Shown: piece by piece, positions 7,612 to 15,128 of the stretch
Position numbering within the stretch: the first letter of the stretch is position 1
Layout: each line of letters opens with the position of its first letter
Origin: Saprospiraceae bacterium
GTDB taxonomy: Bacteria; Bacteroidota; Bacteroidia; Chitinophagales; Saprospiraceae
Reading direction: 5' to 3'
NCBI GenBank assembly: GCA_013360405.1
Contig: JABWBR010000033.1
Location: 1 to 53,125, forward strand
Length of the DNA: 53,125 nucleotides
The notes under the pieces: model-generated
What the model was told of the DNA's origin: nothing
The model's database searches: none
The model's input: only the letters and a program-made list of their open reading frames with translations
Position numbers and translations under genes: made by a program

Positions 7612-7953
7612 TTAATGTTCGTGACCGATGATCTTGCGCTGGTCGGGAATCTGAATTTCGATATAAGCCTCGCTATCCAGGATTACGCATTGGCATCCCA
7701 GGCGGGATTCCAGCTTGGGGTTGATGGCCCTGTCGATGAAATCTTCTTCCTTGTCAGAAATTTCTTCCAGGAAATCTTCGCCTTTTTCCACATATACGTG
7801 GCAGGTGCTGCAGGCGCAAACCCCGCCGCAGTTGTGATTGAGGTGAATATCGTTATCTTCGGTCACCTCCAAAATCGACAAGCCCTCTTCTACGTTATCA
7901 ATGATAACCGGAGAAATGCTTTTATCTTCAAAGGTGAATTTTACGGTTGCCAT
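7612..7953 (-). CDS. fdx: Isc-type [2Fe-2S] ferredoxin
   Basis: Adrenodoxin-like [2Fe-2S] ferredoxin of 113 residues that supplies electrons for iron-sulfur cluster assembly. The ligands are Cys42-x5-Cys48-x2-Cys51 within NCGGVCACSTCHVYV, plus Cys87 in RLGCQC. Extra cysteines at 46 and 89 are common in this subgroup. It begins the minus-strand operon with iscX (16-base gap), the KdsC-like phosphatase and the UbiA-type transferase. No iscS, iscU or hscA is present nearby, so it works with Isc or Suf proteins encoded elsewhere. The 204-base divergent gap to gldA carries the promoters for both sides. Confidence 0.93.
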   Translation of the reverse strand: MATVKFTFEDKSISPVIIDNVEEGLSILEVTEDNDIHLNHNCGGVCACSTCHVYVEKGEDFLEEISDKEEDFIDRAINPKLESRLGCQCVILDSEAYIEIQIPDQRKIIGHEH

Positions 7954-8122
7954 GTATGTCTTTTTATTCCCGGCTTTAACCGGTTTTGAAAACAGGTGCC
8001 AAAGTTAGCTTGTAACACCCTACTAAACAAGTCAATTTTCATTATGTTCTTTGAATTAGGCTTATCATTTGCCGGCTATTTGTTTAGCGCCCCAAAGGGC
8101 ATTTTCGCTTTGGAAAAATTAG

Positions 8123-8130
8123 TAGCTTTG
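8123..8130 (+). promoter_or_regulatory. Candidate -7 promoter element (TAGCTTTG) of the gld operon
   Basis: Exact TAnnTTTG match 27 bases before the gldA start in the divergent gap between fdx and gldA. The -33 region is weak. Confidence 0.45.
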
Positions 8131-8157
8131 CCCACTCAATAGAAAAAGCCAAACAGC

Positions 8158-9063
8158 ATGTCTGTTAAAGTAACGGAACTGACAAAGGTTTACGAGGTTC
8201 AAAAAGCGGTGGATAGCATCTCCTTCCAAGCGCATCAAGGGGAGGTGTTGGGATTCCTGGGACCTAACGGCGCCGGCAAGACCACTACCATGAAAATTTT
8301 GACCTGCTTTATTCCGCCTACTTCCGGCTCCGCCGAAGTATGTGGCTACGACGTGTTGCAACAACCGATGGAGGTGCGCCGGCTCATAGGTTATTTGCCC
8401 GAACACAATCCGCTTTATAAAGACATGTACGTGCGGGAATACCTCGCTTTTATTGCAGGTATTCACCATATTCCCCAGGCAAGAAGCCGCATCGCTCAGA
8501 TGATAGAAATGACAGGCCTGGAGCGTGAGCAACGCAAACCCATCGGCGCATTGTCGAAAGGCTACCGGCAAAGGGTAGGGCTTGCCCAGGCTATGCTCCA
8601 CGATCCCAAAGTACTCATCCTCGATGAACCTACCAGCGGGCTCGACCCCAACCAACTCGCCGAAATTCGCAGCCTGATCAAAGAATTGGGAAAGGAAAAA
8701 ACGGTGATTTTTTCTACCCATATCATGCAGGAAGTGCAAGCCATCTGCGACAGGGTGCTCATTATCAACCGCGGCAAAATAGTGGCCGATGACCCCATTG
8801 AGCAACTCCAAAACCGCATCCAGGGAGAAACGGCGGTAACCGTGCAGTTTAAGCAGGAGGTCACAAAAGACAATCTGTCCAAAATAAACAACGTGCGCCA
8901 GGTCGTCGACCTGGGCAAAAACCGCTGGCAACTCAAGGCAGGACTTCGGCAGGATATAAGAGAAGAGGTCTTTAATTATGCTGTCGCAAATAAACTGACC
9001 CTGCTCGAAATGCATAAAGAAGATATTAGTGTAGAAGAAGTCTTCAGAAAACTCACGGTGTAA
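8158..9063 (+). CDS. gldA: Gliding-motility ABC transporter ATPase GldA
   Basis: ATP-binding subunit of the GldA-GldF-GldG ABC system that supports gliding and adhesin display in Bacteroidota. The Walker A motif is GPNGAGKT at about residues 35-42. The ABC signature is LSKGYRQRVGLAQA, a variant typical of this family, followed by Walker B (VLILDEPTSGLDPNQ) and the switch His (IFSTHIMQEV). The C-terminal ~80 residues are a DUF4162-like extension ending VEEVFRKLTV. The length of 301 residues is typical. It is the first gene of a plus-strand run that reaches gldF and gldG, with two small exported proteins in between. The long reading on the opposite strand is only its shadow. Confidence 0.92.
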   Translation: MSVKVTELTKVYEVQKAVDSISFQAHQGEVLGFLGPNGAGKTTTMKILTCFIPPTSGSAEVCGYDVLQQPMEVRRLIGYLPEHNPLYKDMYVREYLAFIAGIHHIPQARSRIAQMIEMTGLEREQRKPIGALSKGYRQRVGLAQAMLHDPKVLILDEPTSGLDPNQLAEIRSLIKELGKEKTVIFSTHIMQEVQAICDRVLIINRGKIVADDPIEQLQNRIQGETAVTVQFKQEVTKDNLSKINNVRQVVDLGKNRWQLKAGLRQDIREEVFNYAVANKLTLLEMHKEDISVEEVFRKLTV

Positions 9064-9072
9064 GCATCTGCT

Positions 9073-9768
9073 ATGGGGCACAAATTGTTATATGTATGTA
9101 AATTGTTATTGGCTTTAACCTGCATAGCCATAGGGGAGGGGAGTGCCGCCGCCCAATCCGACTCCGTTGCCGTAACGCCTAAGTTTACTTTTGCCGACGG
9201 GGTTTATCTCTCTTTTGACGACTTCAGGCGTAATAAACCAACTTATGCCTGGACCGACCTGGAAGGCAAAGTAGTTTCTAATGAGAAGACCTACATTACA
9301 AAAATCGAGCAATTGGCGCTAAAAAACAGGCAGGGAAAGGTGCTTTCTCCCACCGATATTTGGGGGGTATGCATCGACGGCCTGCCCTATATTAAAGTAG
9401 TGACCGGTGAAGAAGACAAGTATTTTGCTACTTTTGCCGGCCTGCGCGTAAAGGGGCGTATCAATTATTTTTCGTACGAAGCTGATTCGGTCCGCCTGGT
9501 GGAAATAGCGGCTTACAATCCCGTTAACGGCCTTCCATTCCGCAAAGGACGAATAAAAAAGACGGAGCAGATCGGGATGGAAAAGCTACTCCACTGGAAT
9601 ACGGGTGAAATAGTGGACCTCACCCTGGAAAATGCCATGAAATGGATTGCCGACGACCCGCAGCTCTACAATACCCTGGCCGCGCTGCCCGAAGCGGAGG
9701 CCGAACAAAAACTGCTGAAAAGCCTGATGATTTACAACGACAGAAACCTTGTTTACCTGATCAAGTAA
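9073..9768 (+). CDS. Exported protein of unknown function in the gld operon
   Basis: Not recognised. A 231-residue protein with a signal peptide (hydrophobic LLLALTCIAIG, cleavage probably after SAAAQ). The mature region begins DGVYLSFDDFRRNKP. That phrase, 'G-x-Y-x-S-F-x-E/D-F-x-x-N-x-P', recurs in exported proteins of Bacteroidota, and it suggests a small beta-rich periplasmic or outer-membrane-associated domain. It starts 9 bases after gldA and its stop overlaps the next start as TAATG, so translation is probably coupled. Its place between gldA and gldF makes a role in gliding or surface-protein display a fair inference. Confidence 0.75.
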   Translation: MGHKLLYVCKLLLALTCIAIGEGSAAAQSDSVAVTPKFTFADGVYLSFDDFRRNKPTYAWTDLEGKVVSNEKTYITKIEQLALKNRQGKVLSPTDIWGVCIDGLPYIKVVTGEEDKYFATFAGLRVKGRINYFSYEADSVRLVEIAAYNPVNGLPFRKGRIKKTEQIGMEKLLHWNTGEIVDLTLENAMKWIADDPQLYNTLAALPEAEAEQKLLKSLMIYNDRNLVYLIK

Positions 9769-10238
9769 TGATAGTTATGAACCGAAGTGTAATAATGATT
9801 GGATTGTTTGCCCTGGCAACCTATTGGATGGCCGGGTGTGCCGGCGAAGGAGCCGAAGCCCAAAAAGTGCAAAACCCGGAATGCGATTCTATGGCCGTTG
9901 TCATCCAGAAAAACTGGACGCCGGCCAGGGATTACAGCGAATTGGAATCGCCGATGTACAATACCAAAGTCGCCTTTTACGAAAAATTTAAAGGCTTTTT
10001 TGGGAGTACGTGCATGGAGGGTAAATCGCAAGAGGAGATTACCAAGCTGCTTGGCAGGCCCAGTTTTGTGATGGCTGCCGAGGAAAATCCCCAGGATACG
10101 GTGCAAAAACCGGCTTTTTGCTACCAGGTGGTAGTCACCGATATCAAGTCGCATTACATGATTTGCGCCCTGATGGACAAAGACAAAAAAACGCTGAAGC
10201 AGTTTGTCTACGCCAACGCCAGCGGCACCGTTAAATAA
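9768..10238 (+). CDS. Small lipoprotein of unknown function in the gld operon
   Basis: Not recognised. A 156-residue lipoprotein: a hydrophobic stretch (IMIGLFALATYWMAGC) ends in a lipobox Cys. The acidic mature part contains an EGKSQEEITKLLGRPSF segment that resembles the first helix of the SmpA/BamE-type fold ('G-x-S-x-x-E-I-x-x-L-L-G-x-P'), common in small outer-membrane lipoproteins. That likeness rests on one motif. The first ATG (9768) overlaps the previous stop; a second ATG three codons later (9777) is equally possible. A 22-base hairpin and then gldF follow. Confidence 0.75.
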   Translation: MIVMNRSVIMIGLFALATYWMAGCAGEGAEAQKVQNPECDSMAVVIQKNWTPARDYSELESPMYNTKVAFYEKFKGFFGSTCMEGKSQEEITKLLGRPSFVMAAEENPQDTVQKPAFCYQVVVTDIKSHYMICALMDKDKKTLKQFVYANASGTVK

Positions 10239-10248
10239 ATTTCATTCA

Positions 10249-10270
10249 GCCCAACGTTTCAACGTTGGGC
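10249..10270. repeat. Short perfect hairpin GCCCAACGTT-TC-AACGTTGGGC
   Basis: Ten-base arms with a two-base loop, located between the lipoprotein gene and gldF. No T-run follows, so it is more like a dispersed palindromic element or an mRNA-stabilising hairpin than a standard terminator. Confidence 0.6.
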
Positions 10271-10294
10271 GACCGATAGCATGAAAACGCAATT

Positions 10295-11026
10295 ATGTCA
10301 AGCATCTATTGGAAAGAGATCAATTCTTTTTTTAGCTCGCTGATAGGCTACATCGTCATCGGCGTATTTCTGGTTGTATTGGGCCTGGTGATGTTCGTCT
10401 TTCCCGACTCCAGCCTGCTGGATTTTAATTACGCAACGCTCGACCAACTCTTCCAGGTAGCGCCGTTGATCTTTCTTTTTCTCATACCTGCTATTACGAT
10501 GCGATCGTTTGCCGAAGAGCAACAGACGGGTACGATCGAGCTGCTGGTGACCCGGCCGCTAAGCGACCTGGCAATCGTAGCTGGCAAACTACTGGCCAGT
10601 CTGACGCTTGTGATTTTTGCGCTACTGCCCACACTGCTTTATTATTACACGGTGTACCAACTTGGGTCGCCCAAAGGAAACCTGGATTCAGGAGCCATTG
10701 CCGGCTCTTATATCGGACTTATCTGCCTGGCGAGTGTTTTTGTGGCCATAGGACTATTTGCTTCCTCGCTTGCTAGCAACCAGATCATCGCGTTTGTATC
10801 AGCCACCTTTTTGTGCTTTTTATTTTATTACGGCTTCGACTATTTTAGCAGGCTGCCGGTTTTTGTGGGTAAAGTGGACGATTTGGTGCAAATGCTGGGC
10901 ATCGACTATCACTACCAGTCTATCAGCAGGGGCCTCATCGATAGCAGGGATCTGGTGTATTTCGTTTCGCTGGTAGCGCTGTTTATCGCCCTTACTCTTG
11001 TGTCGCTGGGCCGCCGAAAATGGTAA
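10295..11026 (+). CDS. gldF: Gliding-motility ABC transporter permease GldF
   Basis: Membrane subunit of the GldAFG ABC system. The protein has 243 residues and six hydrophobic segments. It shows the ABC-2 type permease pattern: KEINSFFSSLIGYIVI at the N-terminus, then the cytoplasmic coupling segment ITMRSFAEEQQTGTIELLVTRPLSD, and a C-terminal helix ending SLGRRKW. This pattern and length match GldF. It is followed by gldG after a 52-base spacer that holds a small hairpin. Its ATPase is encoded upstream as gldA, with two exported unknowns in between. Confidence 0.92.
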   Translation: MSSIYWKEINSFFSSLIGYIVIGVFLVVLGLVMFVFPDSSLLDFNYATLDQLFQVAPLIFLFLIPAITMRSFAEEQQTGTIELLVTRPLSDLAIVAGKLLASLTLVIFALLPTLLYYYTVYQLGSPKGNLDSGAIAGSYIGLICLASVFVAIGLFASSLASNQIIAFVSATFLCFLFYYGFDYFSRLPVFVGKVDDLVQMLGIDYHYQSISRGLIDSRDLVYFVSLVALFIALTLVSLGRRKW

Positions 11027-11052
11027 TCTGATATGGTTCTGATAGCTTCAAG

Positions 11053-11070
11053 CCTGGGCTTCAGCCCAGG
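11053..11070. repeat. Short perfect hairpin CCTGGGCT-TC-AGCCCAGG
   Basis: Eight-base arms around a two-base TC loop between gldF and gldG. It has the same architecture and loop as the hairpin at 10249-10270 on the other side of gldF. Confidence 0.55.
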
Positions 11071-11078
11071 TACAACAC

Positions 11079-12818
11079 ATGAAAATGAAGTGGAAAACAA
11101 ATAATAGAAAATCACAATCCTTACTGCAACTGGCCCTGTTTGCAGGTATCCTGCTGTTTGTCAATATCCTCGCCAATGTGCGTATCGGCAGTGTCGCCCT
11201 GTACAACTATCTGGACCTTACCGAAGAAAAGCGATTTACCCTTACTAATGCCACCCGTTCCCTGCTCGGCAAACTAGATGAGGTGGTGTACGTTAATGTG
11301 ATGCTCGAAGGCGATTTCCCTGCGGGCTTTAAGCGCCTGCAAACAGCCACCAGGGAAATTCTCGAAGATTTTCGATCGGAATCGGGGTACATCGAATACG
11401 GCTTTGAAGATCCTGCCCCCGATAATCTTTCGGTGAAAGAGATCAACGCCCGCCGAAAACAACTGTCTGACGAAGGTATTATCCCGGTTAACCTGCGCGT
11501 AAAAAGCAAAGACGGCACCTCGGAGCAACTCATTTATCCTTATGCGGTTATCTTTTACAAAGGCAGGCAAAACGTAATCAATTTACTCGAAAATGAAATC
11601 CCGGGAGTGCCCAAAGAGGTAATCCTCAATAATTCGATTGGCCTGTTGGAATATAAGTTGGCGAATGCCATCCAAAAACTGCAAAGTGCGCAGCGACCTG
11701 TGGTGATGTATACGACCGGCCACGGCGAATTGCAGGAACTGGAAACCGCCGATCTCGACAAAAACCTTCGCCAATTTTATGAGGTGGGGCGCCTTCACCT
11801 CGATAGCGTGGTTAGTATCGGCGCCGAGGCAGCTGCACTGATTATTGCCAAACCCCGCTACGCTTTTTCTGAAAAGGACAATTTCAAGCTAGACCAGTAC
11901 GTGATGAACGGCGGAAAGGTACTCTGGTTGCTCGATTGGCTGCGCGTCGACCTGGATAGCCTTCGCGGGAGGGAGCAGTATTTTCCTGTGGAATATCCCC
12001 TCAATCTGGGAGATCTGCTATTTAATTACGGTGTGCGAATACAACCTAACCTGGTGCTCGATTACCAGTGTTCGAGAATTCCACTCGCTACCGGTTTCGC
12101 CGGTAACGCCCCGCAATTTGATTATTTCAAATATCCCTATCACGTAGTGGTAACCCCAAATTCTAAACACCCGGTGGCAAAAAACCTGGGTGCACTCAAT
12201 TTATTGTATCCCCATACGATCGATACGACAGTAGTAACCAAAACTCCCGTACAAAAAACGGTGCTGTTGACTTCCTCTAATAATTCGATGTTTCAATACC
12301 TGCCGATAGGCATGGACTTTGAGTTTTTGCGGTATGACCTGCAACCCGAAAAATTTGACAAGGGCCCACAGCCGCTGGCCGTATTGCTGGAAGGCGAATT
12401 TCCATCGATGTACGAAAACCGCCTGTCGGCAGAAATGCTGGCGAACCTGCAAAAACTAAAAATGGAATACAAGCCCTTGAGCGCGCCCACGCGAATGATT
12501 GTAGTTTCTGACGGCGATATCGCCAGAAACAAAGTAAACTGGCGCGACGAGTCGTTCAGCCCGCTCGGCTATAATGAATTTGAGAAATACCAGTTTGCCA
12601 ATAAAGATTTCCTCATCAATGCCATTGAATACCTCCTCGACGAAAACGGGGTGATCGAAGCCCGGGGCAAAGAAGTAAAATTGAGGTTGTTGGACACAGC
12701 CAAAGCTTCGTCCGAAAAAACCAAGTGGCAGGTTGTTAATATCGTGGTTCCATTGGTGTTTATGGCACTTTTTGGCGTATTTTACCACTGGAGAAGAAAG
12801 CGCAAGTACGCAAAATAG
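11079..12818 (+). CDS. gldG: Gliding-motility ABC transporter component GldG
   Basis: GldG, the auxiliary component of the GldAFG transporter. The protein has 579 residues with an N-terminal membrane anchor (about 18-40), a large extracytoplasmic region and a C-terminal anchor (about 548-570) followed by the basic tail HWRRKRKYAK. The start of the soluble part, NYLDLTEEKRFTLTNATRSLL, is the hallmark of the family. The middle includes the GldG/IFT52-like Rossmann segment (YTTGHGELQEL, then DQYVMNGGKVLWLLDW). The GldG assignment is firm from length, topology and position after gldF. An overlapping DUF4340-type gene follows after eight bases. Confidence 0.93.
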   Translation: MKMKWKTNNRKSQSLLQLALFAGILLFVNILANVRIGSVALYNYLDLTEEKRFTLTNATRSLLGKLDEVVYVNVMLEGDFPAGFKRLQTATREILEDFRSESGYIEYGFEDPAPDNLSVKEINARRKQLSDEGIIPVNLRVKSKDGTSEQLIYPYAVIFYKGRQNVINLLENEIPGVPKEVILNNSIGLLEYKLANAIQKLQSAQRPVVMYTTGHGELQELETADLDKNLRQFYEVGRLHLDSVVSIGAEAAALIIAKPRYAFSEKDNFKLDQYVMNGGKVLWLLDWLRVDLDSLRGREQYFPVEYPLNLGDLLFNYGVRIQPNLVLDYQCSRIPLATGFAGNAPQFDYFKYPYHVVVTPNSKHPVAKNLGALNLLYPHTIDTTVVTKTPVQKTVLLTSSNNSMFQYLPIGMDFEFLRYDLQPEKFDKGPQPLAVLLEGEFPSMYENRLSAEMLANLQKLKMEYKPLSAPTRMIVVSDGDIARNKVNWRDESFSPLGYNEFEKYQFANKDFLINAIEYLLDENGVIEARGKEVKLRLLDTAKASSEKTKWQVVNIVVPLVFMALFGVFYHWRRKRKYAK

Positions 12819-12826
12819 ATAAAGCT

Positions 12827-13834
12827 ATGAATAGAACTTTGTTCCTGTTTGTCGCCTTCCTTATTCTTGGAGCAGGCGTAGTAGCCTGGTATCTTTCCAG
12901 GCAAGACGATAAAACCTCTTTGCTGGCCGCCGAACGCAGTTTTGCAGTAAAAGACACGGCCGGCATTTACCGCATTTTCATTGCCGACCGCAAGGGAGGC
13001 CAAACTAATCTGGAACGCAAAAACGGCTATTGGCTGTTTGATGGCAAATACAAGGCCCGTCCTACCGCGGTAAATAACTTGCTGGATGCCATCAGCCGAA
13101 CGGAAGTGAAATACAAACCACCCCGCGCCGCCGTACCCTCCATGGTAAAAAACCTGGCTACCGAAGGCCTTAAAGTAGAGCTCTATGACAAACGCGGCGA
13201 TTTGATCAAGTCATATTATGTAGGCGGCGCTACCAGCGATGAGCGGGGCACTTTCATGATGAATGCCGATGCCGAAGAACCGTATGTGACACAACTGGCC
13301 GGCTGGGACGGCAACCTGCGCTTTCGCTATAATCTTGTGGGCGAAGACTGGCGCGACCGCACGGTTTTTGCCTTTGAGCCGGAAGATATCGCAGCGGTAA
13401 GCGTGGAGTATCCCAAACAGCGCAACAAATCATTCCGACTCCAACGCAATGGCAATGATTTCGCGGTGTTGCCTTTTTATGAGATAAATGCCCAAAGCGG
13501 CAGACCTGTTAATAAAGGCACCGCAGAAGCCTACCTGGTGGGCTTCAGAAGCCTCGTAGCCGAAGGATTTGAAAATGGATTACCCCAACGCGATTCTATT
13601 TCAAGACTGATCCCATTTAGTGTCATTACGGTAAAAGATAAGGCAGGAAAAGAATTCACCGTCAAATTCCACCCTGTATTTTACGAGGAAGGCATGGATC
13701 CCAAGACCGGACAAGAGCTGCCGGCGCCTGCCGTTGAACGGTATTACGCCGATTGCAACGGCCAGGATTTTATGATGGTACAGCATCGGGTATTCGGAAA
13801 AGTATTCTGGGCGTACGACGCTTTTTTTGAATAG
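12827..13834 (+). CDS. DUF4340-type membrane-anchored protein
   Basis: A protein of 335 residues with an N-terminal membrane anchor (LFLFVAFLILGAGVVAWYL) and an extracytoplasmic part of the DUF4340 type: ERSFAVKDTAGIYRIFIADR, then ERKNGYWLFDGKYKARPTAV and YYVGGATSDERGTFM. Proteins of this kind commonly follow GldG-like genes and are thought to assist the same transporter. That association is known; the biochemical role is not. It lies eight bases after gldG and is followed, after 30 bases, by the phospholipase C-like gene. Confidence 0.8.
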   Translation: MNRTLFLFVAFLILGAGVVAWYLSRQDDKTSLLAAERSFAVKDTAGIYRIFIADRKGGQTNLERKNGYWLFDGKYKARPTAVNNLLDAISRTEVKYKPPRAAVPSMVKNLATEGLKVELYDKRGDLIKSYYVGGATSDERGTFMMNADAEEPYVTQLAGWDGNLRFRYNLVGEDWRDRTVFAFEPEDIAAVSVEYPKQRNKSFRLQRNGNDFAVLPFYEINAQSGRPVNKGTAEAYLVGFRSLVAEGFENGLPQRDSISRLIPFSVITVKDKAGKEFTVKFHPVFYEEGMDPKTGQELPAPAVERYYADCNGQDFMMVQHRVFGKVFWAYDAFFE

Positions 13835-13864
13835 CATTTTTTTACCAAAAAACAAGTGAAAACA

Positions 13865-15124
13865 ATGAAACAGCCACATTTCCTGCTCTCGGGAATGTTG
13901 CCGGGGCTATTACTATGGCTCTGCACATTCCCTCCAATTCTACCCTGGGGTTTTTTCGGACACCGGCTTATCAACAAAATGGCCGTGTTTACCTTACCCC
14001 CTGAAATGATCAAAGGTTTTAAACCCCATCTGGATTACCTCTCAGAACACGCCGTCGACCCCGATAAACGACGATATGCTACCCATTTTGAGGCGGTACG
14101 CCACTATATCGACCTCGACCACTGGGGCGCCAATCCCTTCGATTCCTTGCCCCGCGATTGGACCCAGGCGCTTGTCTTGCATGCGCATTATGAAATTTAT
14201 ACACAAAAAGGAGATACCCTCGAGGTGTTTGTTGCCCCGGGAGCTACTCCCGATTCAGATAGTATCAGGTTGGAATTAATGGCAAATGGCAGCGTGTTGC
14301 ACAATTGCTTAATACCCACAGAAGTTTACCGTGCATTTGTCATCGAACACGTACGAAACGCCTATTATGAAGAAAAGAGACTCATTCCTTGTGCAGAATG
14401 GCGCAAATTACCCGGTGCGGAAGCCTTCCTTCCTGATTGTGAGTCGGGCATTGCCTTGGAGCCGTTTTCTGTACACGGCATGCTACCGTATTATCTGCCC
14501 CAGATCCAATACCAACTCACCGAGGCTTTTCGCCTGCGCCAACTCTCCAGAATTTTACGGCTTTCGGCCGAAATAGGCCATTACATCGCCGATGCCCATG
14601 TGCCGCTGCATACCACAAAAAACTACAACGGGCAGTTGAGCGGACAAACGGGTATCCACGCATTTTGGGAAAGCCGTCTGCCCGAATTATATGCGATTGA
14701 TCAATACAACTTTTTTGTAGGCAAAGCTACGTATATTACTGACATACAGGACTTTTATTGGGATATCGTGCAGCAAAGCCACTTGTTGGTCGATAGTGTG
14801 CTCCGGCTTGAAAAGCAACTGAGCACCGTGTATCCCAGCGACGCACAATCCTGCTTCGAGGAACGCCTGGGCCTTATCGTGCGAACGCCTTGTACCGATT
14901 ATGCCCAAGCCTACCATAAGGCCCTCAACGGCATGGTGGAACGGCGTATGCGGGCGGCCATACAAGCGATAGGCTCGGCATGGCTAACAGCTTGGGTTGA
15001 TGCAGGCCAGCCCGACCTGTCGATATTAAAAAATAAATCCGATGCGGCTCAACAAAACGATACCGTGGCAGTATTGAATCAAAATAAACTACCGGCTCTG
15101 CGGGTAAGGCCGCATGAAGAATGA
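13865..15124 (+). CDS. Zinc-dependent phospholipase C / S1-P1 nuclease-like exported protein
   Basis: An exported protein of about 419 residues resembling zinc-dependent phospholipase C and S1/P1 nucleases. The mature part begins WGFFGHRLINKMA, with Trp at the mature N-terminus as in this fold, where the amino terminus ligates zinc. Further expected ligands are His and Asp in HYIDLDHWG, the HYIADAHVPLHTT segment (family 'H-x-x-x-D-x-H-x-P-x-H'), and HAFWES (family 'H-x-x-x-E'). Bacteroidota homologues are usually labelled zinc dependent phospholipase C family. The ATG at 13865 gives a good signal sequence; an in-frame GTG lies nine bases upstream. It ends four bases from maeB, convergently. 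The substrate (phospholipid or nucleic acid) is uncertain. Confidence 0.82.
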   Translation: MKQPHFLLSGMLPGLLLWLCTFPPILPWGFFGHRLINKMAVFTLPPEMIKGFKPHLDYLSEHAVDPDKRRYATHFEAVRHYIDLDHWGANPFDSLPRDWTQALVLHAHYEIYTQKGDTLEVFVAPGATPDSDSIRLELMANGSVLHNCLIPTEVYRAFVIEHVRNAYYEEKRLIPCAEWRKLPGAEAFLPDCESGIALEPFSVHGMLPYYLPQIQYQLTEAFRLRQLSRILRLSAEIGHYIADAHVPLHTTKNYNGQLSGQTGIHAFWESRLPELYAIDQYNFFVGKATYITDIQDFYWDIVQQSHLLVDSVLRLEKQLSTVYPSDAQSCFEERLGLIVRTPCTDYAQAYHKALNGMVERRMRAAIQAIGSAWLTAWVDAGQPDLSILKNKSDAAQQNDTVAVLNQNKLPALRVRPHEE

Positions 15125-15128
15125 CGGC

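Noticed and set aside
8119-9081. A 320-residue reading on the minus strand across gldA
   Set aside because: It is fully antisense to gldA, which has all ABC motifs. Its composition (many His, Phe and Cys) is typical of a shadow frame.
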